Below, piece by piece: positions 10,937 to 21,095 of a stretch of DNA of 64,000 bases. The notes beneath the pieces were generated by a model. The model made no database searches. It was given only the letters and a program-made list of their open reading frames with translations, and was not told the DNA's origin. The stretch spans positions 85,372,713-85,436,712 of the forward strand of contig CM044310.1 in NCBI GenBank assembly GCA_024291935.2, given 5' to 3'. Source of the DNA: Okapia johnstoni (lineage: Eukaryota; Chordata; Mammalia; Artiodactyla; Giraffidae). Position numbers and translations under genes: made by a program. Each line of letters opens with the position of its first letter. Within the stretch, counting starts at the first letter, position 1.

Positions 10937-11134
10937 GGGACTTGCCTGGTGGTCCAGTGGTTAAGACTTCACCTTCCGTGGCAGGGAATGCGGGTTCAAT
11001 CCCTGATTAAGGAGCTAAGATCCCTTGAGGCATCCACATGCCTCAGGGCCAAAAAACCAAAACATGAAATAGAAGCAATATTGTAACAAGTTCAGTAAAG
11101 ACTTTAAAAATGGTCCACATCAAAACAATCTTTT
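10937..11134 (+). mobile_element. CHR SINE, full length
   Basis: The tRNA-Glu-like head 'gggacttgcctggtggtcca' and box-B-like 'gggttcaatccctga' are followed by the CHR body with 'ggccaaaaaaccaaaaca' and the tail unit 'ttcagtaaagactttaaaaa'. CHR SINEs are shared by whales, hippos and ruminants and predate BovA. Confidence 0.9.
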
Positions 11135-11262
11135 AAAGATAAGTATTAGGAAAAATGATGGCATATTCAGACAATGCTGAAAGTTTCAAGACGAAAGTAA
11201 AAGTCTTCCTTTAGTCTTCCTCCGCAGACAAGCATATACGCTGTGACTGTTTTGGACTGTAA

Positions 11263-11720
11263 CAGAGGTGAGTCACCTATGGCCTGTGGACCAGATCTGG
11301 CTCGCCACGTTTTTGTACCGCTCCTGAGCTAGGAATGGTATTCACGTTTTTAAATGGTTGGGGAAAAAATGCAAAGAAGGATAATATTTCATTACATGTG
11401 AAAATAATGTGAAATTTAAAATTTAGTTTCCGTAAATAAAGGCTTCTTGAGCTTCCCTGCGTGTCCGATGCAGAAGGTGCGTGTTTGATCCCTGTTCAAG
11501 GAACTAAAATCCCACGTGCCATGGGGGCTTGGCCAAAAAATGAAAGACACAAAAAAAGCCTGCTTGGAACACAGCCGTGCTCATTCATGTGCATATTGTA
11601 TATGCCTTCTCTCAGGTGACCGCAGAGTTGAGAGCTGAGCTGTTGTGACAAACCGGCGGCCCCCAAAGCCTGAAGTATTTACTGTCTGGTCCTTTACAGA
11701 AAAACATTCGCTGACCTCTG
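11263..11720 (+). mobile_element. hAT-type non-autonomous DNA transposon, split by CHR
   Basis: The ends are inverted repeats (cagaggt at the left, acctctg at the right). The interior matches the common mammalian element with 'cctatggcctgtggaccaga' near the left end and 'cctgaagtatttactgtctg' near the right. A CHR SINE at 11450-11558 splits it. No transposase is encoded. Confidence 0.75.
11450..11558 (+). mobile_element. CHR SINE, short copy
   Basis: It contains 'gagcttccctgcgtgtccga', a box-B-like 'gtgtttgatccctgttcaag' and the 'ggcttggccaaaaaatgaaa' body. It lies inside the hAT-type element between 'gtaaataaag' and 'ttggaacacagcc', which are adjacent in intact copies. Confidence 0.8.
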
Positions 11721-12159
11721 ATCTCTAGCCTTCAAGACTTTTTTCCCGTGCCTTTGTGTGAATATTTGTGTGTGTGTAGTTTTTAAACAATGCGGCCACT
11801 CTGTGTGCTTTTGTAATCTACCCTTCTACAGCATACGGTGTTGACCAGTAACTTCTGTTGAGTTCCTTTTTTGTTTTTATTCCATTGAATTAAAATCTGA
11901 GAACCACTGCTTTCTGTTTTATGTTTGTATTATGTAAGCCCATTAGGGGTTACCTGGGAATAATAATAAAATAATGATAATAATAGTACTTAATGTGTCA
12001 CTTAATATTGATTTTAATAGTTTAATGAAATAAAGGCTTTTTTCCCCCCCTCAATTATGAGATAGGTGGTGGTGGACCAGCCTTTGAAAGTCATGGGCAT
12101 CCAGCATCTCTTAGCATCCTGTTTTGCCATTCTAAGCATAACATCTCATTGAAAGATGG
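11721..12159. other. Unassigned AT-rich sequence
   Basis: No gene or named repeat. It holds a (TAA)n-like patch near 11960-11990. Confidence 0.45.
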
Positions 12160-12480
12160 TGAATAGATTCTGTCATTGCTGTGTAACAGATTACTGCAAA
12201 GTGTAATGTCTTAAAGCAACAAATATTTATTCTCTTACAGTTATATTTCTGTGGATCAGGAATCCAGACACATCTTAGCAGGGTCTCTCATAATGTGGCA
12301 CTCAAGATGCTGGCTGGGGCGGCAGTTATTTTCAGATTTCACACGGGGTGGAGGGGATCTGTTTTCAAGGTCACTCTGTGGCCTTTGGCATAGTAGTAAA
12401 CTTGCAGTTCAATTTCATCAACTGGGACAGTGCCACATGGCTTCTCCAGCTGTGAGGAGGTCGGGGATAGCCAACTTTTT
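12160..12480 (+). mobile_element. Ancient interspersed repeat, family not named
   Basis: It reads 'gctgtgtaacagattactgc', 'ttaaagcaacaaatatttat', 'tctgtggatcaggaatccag', 'gatgctggctggggcggcag', an order I know from a very common old mammalian repeat. I cannot assign the family with certainty. The 112-codon frame at 12251-12589 crosses it and the next SINE, so it is not a gene. Confidence 0.6.
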
Positions 12481-12564
12481 GGATGTGCCCATGGTTGCTT
12501 ACATCAAAATCAGGATTTTGTTAATAAGAAAAATTGTCAGAACAGGTACTAGGTGGGCAAAAGA

Positions 12565-12799
12565 TGGTATCTGCTATGTTGTTGTTTAGTCACTAAGTTG
12601 TGTCCAACTCTTTGCGAACCCATGGACTGTAGCCCACCAGGCTCCTCTGTCCGTGGGATTTCCTAGGCAAGACTACTGGAGTGGGTTGCCATTTCCTTCT
12701 CCAGGGGATCTTCCTGACCCAGGGATGGAACCCAAGTCTCCTGTATTGGCAGGCGGATTCTTTACCACTGAGCCACCAGGAAAGCCCAGGTATCTACTA
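12565..12799 (-). mobile_element. Bov-tA SINE with 12-bp TSD
   Basis: Full-length minus-strand copy between ggtatctgctat (12565-12576) and ggtatctactac (12788-12799), one mismatch. The tail side is 'gttgttgtttagtcactaag', the head 'gagccaccaggaaagccca'. Confidence 0.95.
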
Positions 12800-13050
12800 C
12801 ACTGGCTTTCTAAAGTAGTTTGAAGAGTTCAGTGAAGTAACAACCTAGCCCTTGTCTGATTTATAATATACACTCAAACACTAGCTATGTTTTTTGTTAC
12901 TCCTTATCAATTATATAGTATAGTTTTGAAGTTTGTGGATATAACAGGATCTTTGTGCAGTTCTATTGAAAAAAAAGTAGCGTAGAAAGAAGAAAACAAA
13001 CATTTATCGAGTACTTTATATATGGACTAGTATATGCATTTTATGAATAT

Positions 13051-13254
13051 GAAGTGAAATGAAGTGAAAGTCACTCAGTCGTGTCCGACCCTTTGTGACC
13101 CCATGGATCATACAGTCCATGGAATTCTCCAGGCCAGAATACTGGAGTGGGTAGCCATTCCCTTCTCCAGGGGATCTTCCCAACCCAGGGATCAAACCCA
13201 GGTCTCCCACATTGCAGGCGGATTCTTTATCCAGTTGAGCCACAAGAGAAGTCC
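13051..13254 (-). mobile_element. Bov-tA SINE
   Basis: Minus-strand copy with the 'gtgaaagtcactcagtcgtg' tail side and a diverged head 'ttgagccacaagagaagtcc'. A short internal deletion removes part of the body around 'ccatggatcatacagtcca'. Confidence 0.93.
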
Positions 13255-13284
13255 TTGTGTATGAATAAATATTCATACATATTA

Positions 13285-13641
13285 TCTGATTTAATCTTCA
13301 TAAAAATGGGTATTATTTGTAAAAATAAATGGGTATTATTTGCAAAAATAGATGAGGAAACTAAGGCCCAATAATATTAAGTAGATTGTTTCAGGAGCAT
13401 ATCCCACTGATGTGCCTGGAATGGATTATTGGTTGTGGAGAGAATGGTTCCCTTAGTCCTTGGAGTGGGTTCGTAGAGAGTTTGAACTCTGGCCCCAGCA
13501 CCTCTTCTGATTACTCCAATGTGGTCTGCAACTTTTATAATTTTCTACATGCTTCATGATGTGGAAGAGGTTAGAAAGTATTACTCAGTCAGCGAGCACT
13601 TGGCAGAGCTGGAATTTGAACCCAGGTGTGTATAACTCCAG
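13285..13641 (-). mobile_element. MIR-like SINE, degraded
   Basis: 'atttaatcttcataaaaatg', 'atgaggaaactaaggccca' and 'gcagagctggaatttgaacc' appear in reverse MIR order but are spread over more than the family length, so extra sequence has been gained. The stretch gggtattattt occurs twice at 13307-13339. Confidence 0.5.
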
Positions 13642-13868
13642 AGCTTCTCAGGTGCTGCCAGTGGTAAAGAACCTGCCTGCCATTGCAGGAGACCCAAGAG
13701 GTGTGGGTTTGATGCCTGGGTCAGGAAGATCCCCTGGAGGAGGGCATGGCAACCCGCTCCAGTATTCTTGACTGGAGAATCCTATGGACAGAGGAGCCTG
13801 GCAGGCTACAGTACATAGGGTTGCAAAGAGTCGGACACAGTTGAAGCGACTTAGCACGCATGAACACA
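13642..13868 (+). mobile_element. Bov-tA SINE
   Basis: Full-length plus-strand copy. The flanks carry related sequence (tgtgtataactccaga on the left, tgtgtaactccagaaacc on the right), an imperfect TSD inside MIR-like DNA. Confidence 0.93.
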
Positions 13869-14277
13869 TGTGCTTGTGTAACTCCAGAAACCTGTCTTCC
13901 TTCCTCAACAGAGTCCTTCCCAATCTGTAAAAGCAGTGAATTCAGTTAGGCTGACATAGCAGTTAAAATGCAGCTTTGTTTAATACATAAAGCATTATGT
14001 CTCTTTTATACTTAGCGTGTCTCTCTCTGTCTTGCTTTTAATTGACACAGCACATGCTAAAAAAGAGGTTTTCTTGGATTATAAAGTTGTTTGATATTAT
14101 TTGCTGTTTAACTGTAGTCTGAATGGAAGTTCACTTGGCCACTAGATGTCTCCTTTTGATTTTGCCCCTTCTGTTGCCACACTCTTAGAAGGAACCCGAA
14201 ATGGATGTAAGGGAGATTAGACAATGAGAACATTTCAGAAATGAATGGGGCCTGCTCTCTGATGATCCCAGGTGCCT
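13869..14277. other. Unassigned unique sequence
   Basis: No named repeat, RNA or gene is recognised. Confidence 0.45.
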
Positions 14278-14400
14278 TTTTTTTTTAATTAATTGTTTTG
14301 GAGCATGGTTGCTTTACAGTGTTGTATTAGTTTCTACTGTACGGCAAAGTGAATCAGCTCTACCTAATATCCCCTCCCTTTTGAACTTTCTTCCTATTCA
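14278..14400 (-). mobile_element. Artiodactyl L1 3' end
   Basis: A T-rich start is followed by 'gttgctttacagtgttgtat', 'tagtttctactgtacggcaa', 'agtgaatcagctctaccta' and 'tcccctcccttttgaa'. It is the reverse complement of the terminus seen on the plus strand at 20.9-21.1 kb. The flanking 'ggtgcctttttt' and 'agatgcctttttt' may be an eroded TSD. Confidence 0.8.
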
Positions 14401-14734
14401 GGTGATCCCAGATGCCTTTTTTTACCCTTTCCTCTCTACTTCTGTTCATCTTTGCTCGCAGAGTGACATTTAGGTAATAGGTTAATTCTCTGGAAGCTGA
14501 GATGAGTCTTTGGTATCTGTTTCTCATTTATAAAAGTAGTGAAGTGGAGGGAAAGAACTTCTGTGCTTGTCTAGATAATGTTAGGTAATAATTATAACAA
14601 GTTAGCAGAAAATTTTAGGAATGATTTTAATATCATGGGAATACTTGTGTTACCAGGCAAATGATAATTCCATTATTAATATCAATTCCCCTTATTCTTT
14701 AATATAATATTACTGGCTGTCACTTAGCATATAC
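14401..14734. other. Unassigned AT-rich sequence
   Basis: Nothing recognisable in either strand. Confidence 0.4.
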
Positions 14735-14850
14735 TATCTTCTATAATCTTCGCAGGGATCCTACATGGTTGCTATTTTCCTCCAGATTATATAGATGAGG
14801 ACAATGAAGCCTAGAGAAACTGATTAATTTGCTCCAAGTTTAATAAAGTT
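14735..14850 (-). mobile_element. MIR SINE fragment
   Basis: 'cttctataatcttcgcaggg' and 'agatgaggacaatgaagcct' followed by 'tgctccaag' follow the reverse MIR order. Confidence 0.6.
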
Positions 14851-14883
14851 TGGTTACTTTCAGGTTTTTACTCTCCTCCATTT

Positions 14884-15093
14884 TGTTGTTGTTTAGTTGC
14901 TAAGTTGTGTCTGATCTTTTTCAACGCCATGGACTATAGCCTGCCAGGCTCCTCTGTCTCTGGGATTTCTCAGGCAAAAATACTGGAGTGGGTTGCCATT
15001 TCCTTCTCCAGGGGATCTTCCTGACGCAGGGATCAAACTTGTGTCTCCTGCTTCGCAGGCAGATTCTTTACCACTGAGCCATCTGGGAAGCTC
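14884..15093 (-). mobile_element. Bov-tA SINE
   Basis: Full-length minus-strand copy from a gttgttgtttagttgctaag tail side to a 'gagccatctgggaagctcc' head. The flanks share a cct/ccc-cattt motif compatible with a short TSD. Confidence 0.94.
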
Positions 15094-15889
15094 CCCCCAT
15101 TTGAAAGTTGTTAATTGACAATAACGCCAGGGAGAATTTAACTTAAGCACTCAGATTTAAGATTCCCATAGGATAATTCAGCAGAAAGCACTTCCGGAAC
15201 CATGATTTTGAGGGCAGAGATCCGTTTTCTGCAGTTGTCTTGTAGAAGTGAGCACTGTGCTCTGGACGTGGGATCCTTTCAAGAAGGCCTCAGTCTATTT
15301 GTAGAATTACAAATCGCTGCACTCAGGGATCACTTTCTGTCCCTTGCCTACAAATGCAGCAGCCATTGTCATAGGAACAGCCGGGCATTTGACAGCTCAG
15401 GTTCAGACCTGGAGCTTCGTTAGCTGGAACCTTCTTCTTACTCAATTAGGGGCACATCGAAAAGCTGGGAATGCAGCTGGACCTAGGGTTTTCTTTTAAG
15501 ATCACAGGCTGATAAGATCTCTTTTACCTCAATTTCCATTCTGCACTAATTTCCAGATTTCTCCAGTTGTCTTAAAAAAAAAAAAATCAGCTCAGCTCAT
15601 GCTAGGTGTTCCTTAGTCTCGAGTACTTTAATAGTGTTTCGCTCTCCAGTTGACTCCCCAGTTGGGCTGATGGTTTCTGTAGACCCCAGGAAAATGTATA
15701 ACAAATGTGAGATGAGAGGGCCTTGTCAGGCAGGGAGCACTGTCTCTGGGAGCTGGGAGCTGGGAGTGGGAGCAATCCCCAGCACTAACAGGCACACCCC
15801 CAAGCTCTGCCCCCGACACTGTCAGCCCTCCCTCTTTGTTCCCTTTCCCGACTCACTTCCTGCCAGGGATTTGTGACATGTTTCCTAGC

Positions 15890-16000
15890 AGATCAAAGGA
15901 GCCCCTGACACCTGATTGCCCAGTGCTTCTTGTTTACAGTTGCTTTCCAAGGGCACCTCGACAAGATGGAAGGCTTAACGTGCCGTAATTAAATTTGCAT
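15890..16000. promoter_or_regulatory. Candidate TF-motif cluster
   Basis: Within 111 bp there are an exact TCF/LEF-type agatcaaagg (15890-15899), an E-box cacctg (15909-15914), a forkhead-type tgtttac (15931-15937) and a homeodomain-like taattaaat running into an octamer atttgcat (15993-16000). Clustering in unique sequence is suggestive, but single motifs of this length arise by chance. Confidence 0.25.
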
Positions 16001-16360
16001 TTGCTCTGTGACAGGACTCAAAAGAGTTTTTCCCCCCTCCACCTATGAATCTCATTGTAGAGTTCCCAGTGTCTTTGACCATACAACATCTAAAAAGGCA
16101 AGATGTGGACAGGTAAACAAACATTGGTTCAGTCTACTGCCTGTCAGTATAATGATGAATATTAAATAAAGAGATCCCTTTCTTACTTGACTTTCTACTC
16201 TTCACCTACTTGTTTAGGCAGATTTTTTTACTGGTCTTATAAATATAAGAACTATAGATTGGAGGTGATTTTTTTTTATAAGTATTTTTAAAGGACAACA
16301 AACATTGCAGAATGATCTGGATTGGTTTAACACCCTTTGGGTTGTACATTTCTCACAAAT

Positions 16361-16439
16361 GCTAATGAATAATTCAGCAAGGCCAAACACAATCTGCTGG
16401 TGGTATCCAGTGTGATTCACACTCGCTAATGAATAATTC
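16361..16439. repeat. 15-bp direct repeat with a homeodomain/POU-like core
   Basis: gctaatgaataattc occurs exactly at 16361-16375 and 16425-16439, 64 bp apart. Both copies are also preceded by 'tcaca'. The core resembles homeodomain or POU sites. No transposon explains the duplication. Confidence 0.85.
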
Positions 16440-17158
16440 CTTTTGGCTTTTATAGAGCAGCTCTAAGGAGTGACTTCTGAGACTCAGATGGGTTATTATT
16501 GGGCTATTTGTCAGTGTCCTTGGGGCATTGTGAGCCAAAGTCCAACTTGATGACCCTCTCCACATACCTTCTCTGATTCTTCTGGGAAACAGGCAGCTCT
16601 TTCTGTCCCAGCCTTTTAGCTCTCAAACATTGCTGTGAAAGAGGCAATGCTATAACAGGATTCAGCTCCCATCATAATTTCACTGTTTCACTTCCTTCAG
16701 TGTTTCATTCAAAGAAGTATTGAGCACGTTACTTACAAAGTACTGAGCATGGCATTGTTTGTAAACTGAAGTAACTTAGATTTTGTGTGATGTGTCCTCA
16801 AGGGGGCCATAGGGTATGTAAGAGAGGCATGAGGTCCAGGCGGAAGATGCTGAGCAACTTTTTGTCAAAATGGTCAGTTACCATTTTCTCATCATGTTCT
16901 CAGGTATGCATTTCAGTGCATATTTGCTATTGATGGTGTTGTGTGAAGGTTGTATTGTGTTGGATGAGCCTGAACCTCGATTAATGTTGGACTGCTTAAG
17001 GGATATGCTCTATAACATGACTGCAGAAACAACTGGGTTTGTGGTCCATGTTCATTTCTGCTGTGCTGAAGTTAGGAATGTGGTATGACTGGCTTTACTA
17101 GCCTGGAGAGTGTGAGGATGGTGATGGGGATTTACTTATCTCTGAGTAGTCTATATAA

Positions 17159-17378
17159 GACTTCCCAGGTGGCTCAGTGGTAAAGAATCCGCCTGCTAAT
17201 GCAGGAGACAGGTTTGATCCCTGGGTTGAGATGATCCCCTGAAGTAGGAAGTGGCAGCCCGCTCTAGTATTCTTGCCTGGAAAATTCCATGTACAGAGGA
17301 GCCTGGCGGGCTATAGCCTGTGGGGTCGCAAAGGATCGGACACAACTGAGCAACTGAGTGCATGTGCACACGCAGTCA
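17159..17378 (+). mobile_element. Bov-tA SINE
   Basis: Plus-strand copy with the head 'acttcccaggtggctcagtg', box-B-like 'aggtttgatccctgggtt' and body to 'cggacacaactgagcaactg', ending in a purine-pyrimidine alternating tail (gtgcatgtgcacacgc). Confidence 0.93.
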
Positions 17379-17394
17379 GTTCATGTACACTACC

Positions 17395-17885
17395 TTAGCA
17401 GTCGTACTGCATAACTTGTAACTCTGAGATCAGTGAGGCACACCCCGCCTTGGGGAGGTTATCTCTGGCATCCTGTATCTGCTTCAGCTTTTTCTGTTTA
17501 ACTCCTGATTTTTGCTCTTCTTTGTAATTGTACTGGAAGATCACAACTCCTAGCTTCTTTGCAGTTAGGTGAAATTCCATGATTAGTTTTAACCAATGAA
17601 ATGAAGTAGAAGTGATAGGTATCAATTCCCGGTCAAGACACTTAAGAGCTGGTGTGCTATTGGCATGCTTTCCCTTGCCCTGCCAGAGTGACCTTGGGGG
17701 CTGTGTGTTCCAGATGGTGGGGTCTCCGTTACACTGGGTTTATGAATGACTGTGTGGAGCAGAGCCCTCAATGGCCCATATTGGGCAGGGAACTTGACCA
17801 AGAAAGATCTTCCTGTATTAATATTAAGTCCCTGAGACTTGGGAGTTTACCCTCCATGTAGCCTAGACCATTCTAACTAACACAG
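17395..17885 (+). mobile_element. Ancient interspersed repeat, family not named (copy 1)
   Basis: It contains 'gcttctttgcagttaggtga', 'ttttaaccaatgaaatgaag', 'agagtgaccttgggggctgt', 'gactgtgtggagcagagccc' and a terminal 'cattctaactaacacag'. These landmarks belong to one common old mammalian repeat, and a related copy is at 24760-25190. The name is left open. Confidence 0.6.
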
Positions 17886-18237
17886 AAGGATTAGTATAGG
17901 AAGAGACCTTTGTGTATGTGTGTGTGTGTGTTATCTAGGGCCAGGTACTCAACAAGATTTCAGTTAGCTTTGTCAAATGTACTGTCAGTTGGGAATTTAA
18001 GGGTAGACTTCATTTAGGGACAGGAAAAGAGTTTACTTCATCAATTGCCAAAGCATTTGTGGGAGAAAAAATATTGGTATAAGCAGAGTCATGACAATGA
18101 AAGGATATTTAGTGAGAGGAGCTAGAGTTGAGTTGAGGCTGTTATAACTCACATTCATGAATTTTAAGTTGTATCCAGCATGTTTAATTGGTTAAGATAG
18201 TGAACCTGTAATTTTTCTCTTTGCTTATAGTTTATAC
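17886..18237. other. Unassigned sequence with a (TG)n patch
   Basis: A (TG)n tract at about 17911-17931 with one interruption. Otherwise nothing is recognised. Confidence 0.5.
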
Positions 18238-18392
18238 TAGGGGTTGGCTCTTGAACTGAGAATGGTTTTTACAATTTTAAAGGATTGTCAAGGTAAAAAG
18301 AAAAATGAGAATATTCAGTAAGGGCCATATGTGGCCCGCAGAGTGTAAAATATTTACTCTGTGGCCCTTTATGGAAAAAGTTTGCACTTCTT
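18238..18392 (+). mobile_element. hAT-type DNA element, internally deleted
   Basis: It belongs to the same family as 11263-11720: 'ctaggggttggct' at the left end, 'gaactgagaatggtttttac' inside, then 'gtgtaaaatatttactctgt' and 'ggccctttatggaaaaagtt' at the right. The middle is largely missing and there is no transposase. Confidence 0.7.
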
Positions 18393-18944
18393 TGGTTTAT
18401 ACCCTTAAAATCTTTGCATACCATTGTCAAAAATATCACACATTAAAATATGAGTTCCTTGAGCATCAGAACTGAAAGGTTTTATTAATTTCTGTGTCTT
18501 TTGGCCTGTCAAGGTGCATGGAACATTGTACAAGCTCAGAACAAGTTTACTTTATTAAATTGTATGTGGAACATGGGAGTTAAGACATTTTCAAGGATAA
18601 AAACTGAGAAAAAATCATGGAATGTCATAGCTCTGAAGGAATAGAACTTTACCTCCTCTGTTCACTTGGCTGGTGACATTTGTGAGTTTATTTAAACCTA
18701 ATATGTTTAGACATATATTTAATTTTCATATTTATTTTCAACTAAATGCCATCTTATTTAAAGTGCCCTTTTAAAGATACTGACTTCTGCTCTAGCATCA
18801 AAGTATTGTTAGAGTCTTCTTGTTAACCTACCAACTGTCAATGTTTTGCTTTCTCTCTTTTGCTGTGTAACATTCATATTAAAAAAAAATTTAATGCAAG
18901 TTTCTGTCTGTTCACTCACTCATTCATTTGCTCACTCGTAGATA
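18393..18944. other. Unassigned AT-rich sequence
   Basis: No repeat family, RNA or coding signal is recognised. An A9 run near 18881 precedes the L1 block. Confidence 0.45.
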
Positions 18945-19478
18945 CATACCTGCAAGAGATGAAAACATATGTCCACTTAAAAACATACATACAAATGCTC
19001 ATAGTAACATTATTCATAGTAGCCAAACAATAGAAGCAACCCCAAATGACTGTCAGCTGATGAATGGATAAACAAAGTGTTGTGTAGCTGTATGATGGAA
19101 TATTGTTTTGCAACAGGAAGGAATGAGGTTGCAACAAAGTATAGTACAACATCAATGAACCTTGGAAGCATAACACTTAAGTGAAAGCTAAGCACAAAAA
19201 AACTACATGTTATGTGATTCCATTTATATAAAATGACTACAGTGGGCAAATCTATAAGAAAGATTAGCAATGCCCTTGAGTAGGAGTGGGATGAGATAGG
19301 AATTGTGGGTGTCTTCTAATGGGTATGAGGTTTCTTCTAGGTATGATGACAAAGTTCTAAATTTAGATTATGATGATTGTTGTAAAACTCTGTGCCTATA
19401 CAGAAAACCATTGAATCGTACATTCTAAATGGGTGAATTTTATGTTATGTGAATTATGTCTCATTAAAAACATTAACA
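18945..19478 (+). mobile_element. Old L1 3' end
   Basis: Plus-strand L1 3' region: 'cattattcatagtagccaaa', 'ctgatgaatggataaacaaa', 'ttatgtgattccatttatat', then the terminal 'tgtgaattatgtctcattaa'. Frames annotated on the minus strand here are antisense shadows. Confidence 0.85.
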
Positions 19479-19761
19479 GAAATTATGCAGCCGATTGCTC
19501 GTTTTCTCGTAATGCTGCTGACTATACACCTCTTATTCAAACAACAGACAGGGCTTGACTCTCTTGTATTTTACCTTCTTGAATTAAAATCTCCTAGAAA
19601 GAAGATTGATTTATATTCAAATCCCCTTTGGCCCAGCTATTCTACTTACATGAATTTATTCCATTTTCTTTACCTGTACAAAGGCATATGTATAAGACTC
19701 TTCACTTGGCATTATTTGTAATGGTAAAACCTAAGAATGCAATCTACATGTCCATCCATAT

Positions 19762-19947
19762 GGGACACTTTAAGATTGGGGACAGGAAGAGAAGGGGGCG
19801 ACAGAGGATGAGATGGTTGGATGGACATGAATTTGAGCAAACTCCAGGAGATAGTGAAAGACAGGGAAGCCTGGTGTGCTGCAGTCCATGGGGTTGCAGA
19901 GTTGGACATAACTTGCTGACTGAACAACAACAAAGGGGACACTTTAA
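19762..19947 (+). mobile_element. BovB LINE 3' end with exact 12-bp TSD
   Basis: The duplication gggacactttaa at 19762-19773 and 19936-19947 bounds a 162-bp BovB terminus. It starts 'gattggggacagga', contains 'gatgagatggttggatggac' and ends in caacaacaaa. A deletion removes the usual 'catcaccgactcaa' segment. Confidence 0.93.
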
Positions 19948-20092
19948 AAACCTAGAGGGGTGGGATGGGGTGGGAGGGAATCTCAAGAGGGAGGGGACAT
20001 ATCAACCTATGGTTGATGCATCTTGTTGTATGGCAGAAAGCAACACAATATTGTAATTATCCTTCAATTAAAAATAAATTAATTAAGAAAAA
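19948..20092 (+). mobile_element. Artiodactyl L1 3' end
   Basis: 'aacctagaggggtgggatgg', 'gaatctcaagagggagggga', 'atcttgttgtatggcagaaa' and 'ttatccttcaattaaaaata' form the younger L1 terminus. The same block recurs at 20948-21092. Confidence 0.85.
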
Positions 20093-20399
20093 ATATTAAG
20101 GAATATGTAGCGAATGAACTATTGTAGTACCATTAAGAGGAGACAGTTCTAAATGTACCAATATGAAACAATCTTTAAGATATTTAAAAAAAATAGCAAG
20201 GTACAGAATACTTGTTGCTCTTTATATGAAATGTTTACATGAAGATAGTATATCTCAGCAAATATTCCATAATAGTTACTTCTTTAGGAAGGAAAGTTTG
20301 GATATTCAAGCCTTAGGAGACTGACTGACTTTTGCAGGGTTAGACATTTTTTAATACACTTTTTCTCCCATGACAGTAGGATTCACAGTCATCAAAGAG

Positions 20400-20530
20400 T
20401 GAATACCACACAAATGTTTATCAGCTGATGAACAGATAAAATGTGATATATCCATATAGGCATGTAAGTAGAAGAGCTGGGTCAGTGGGGATTTGAACAT
20501 AAATTGGGTTTGATTCTAGGAATTTTAACT
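20400..20530. mobile_element. L1 scrap next to a MIR-like scrap
   Basis: 'gtttatcagctgatgaacag' and 'atatatccatatagg' look like plus-strand L1. The following 'agagctgggtcagtggggat' and 'ttgaacataaattgggtttg' resemble a minus-strand MIR piece. Both are too short for secure naming. Confidence 0.4.
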
Positions 20531-20561
20531 CAAGAGGGTGGGTGTGTTCAAGTATTATCAA

Positions 20562-21095
20562 GACCCTAAATGTCCATTGACTGTTGAATGGATAAAGAAG
20601 CTGTGGTACATGTATACAATGGAACTCAGCCATAAAAAAAGAATGAAATTGGGTCATTTCTAGTGACGTGGCTAGACCTAGAGGCTGTCATATAGTGAAG
20701 TAAGTCAGAAAAACAATGTATATTAACACATATTTATGGAATCTAGGAAAATGGTATTGATGAAACCTATCTGCAGGACAGGAATAGAGGGGCAGATGTA
20801 GGGAATGGACTTCCGGACATGGTTCGGGGGAGGAGTGGGTGGGACAAATTGAGAGAGTAACATTGACATATATACACTACCATGTGTGAAATAGATAGTG
20901 GGAGGCTGCAGTATAGCCAAGGGAGCTCAGCTGTGTACACTGTGATAACCTAGAGGGGTGGGAGGGGGGTGGGGGTGGAAGGGAGGCTCAAGAGGGAGGG
21001 GATCTGTGTATCCGTGTAGCTGATTCACATTGTTGTACAACAGAAACTAACACCACATTATGAAGCAATGACACTCCAATTAAAAAAATAAAATT
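20562..21095 (+). mobile_element. Artiodactyl L1 3' end, about 530 bp
   Basis: It starts with the end of the reverse-transcriptase ORF region ('accctaaatgtccattgact', 'caatggaactcagccataaa') and runs through 'ggtgggaggggggtgggg' to the A-rich terminus 'acactccaattaaaaaaata'. It is 5'-truncated and the coding frame is broken. Confidence 0.9.

Larger units (their letters stand above)
15094..17158. other. Longest unique stretch; candidate regulatory DNA
   Basis: About 2 kb without a recognised mobile element. It contains an A13 run (15572-15584), a TF-motif cluster at 15890-16000 and a 15-bp direct repeat at 16361 and 16425, each listed separately. Open frames such as 15202-15423 and 15634-15876 (plus) show no known domain. 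I cannot tell an enhancer-bearing intron from neutral sequence without alignment. Confidence 0.45.
19610..20370 (+). mobile_element. Second old L1 remnant, split by BovB and a younger L1 end
   Basis: The left piece (19610-19773) reads 'ggcccagctattctacttac' to 'catgtccatccata'. The sequence resumes at about 20098 with 'gaactattgtagtaccatta' and 'gcaaggtacagaatacttg'. Both fit the old L1 3'UTR order, so the two later insertions lie between them. Confidence 0.6.
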
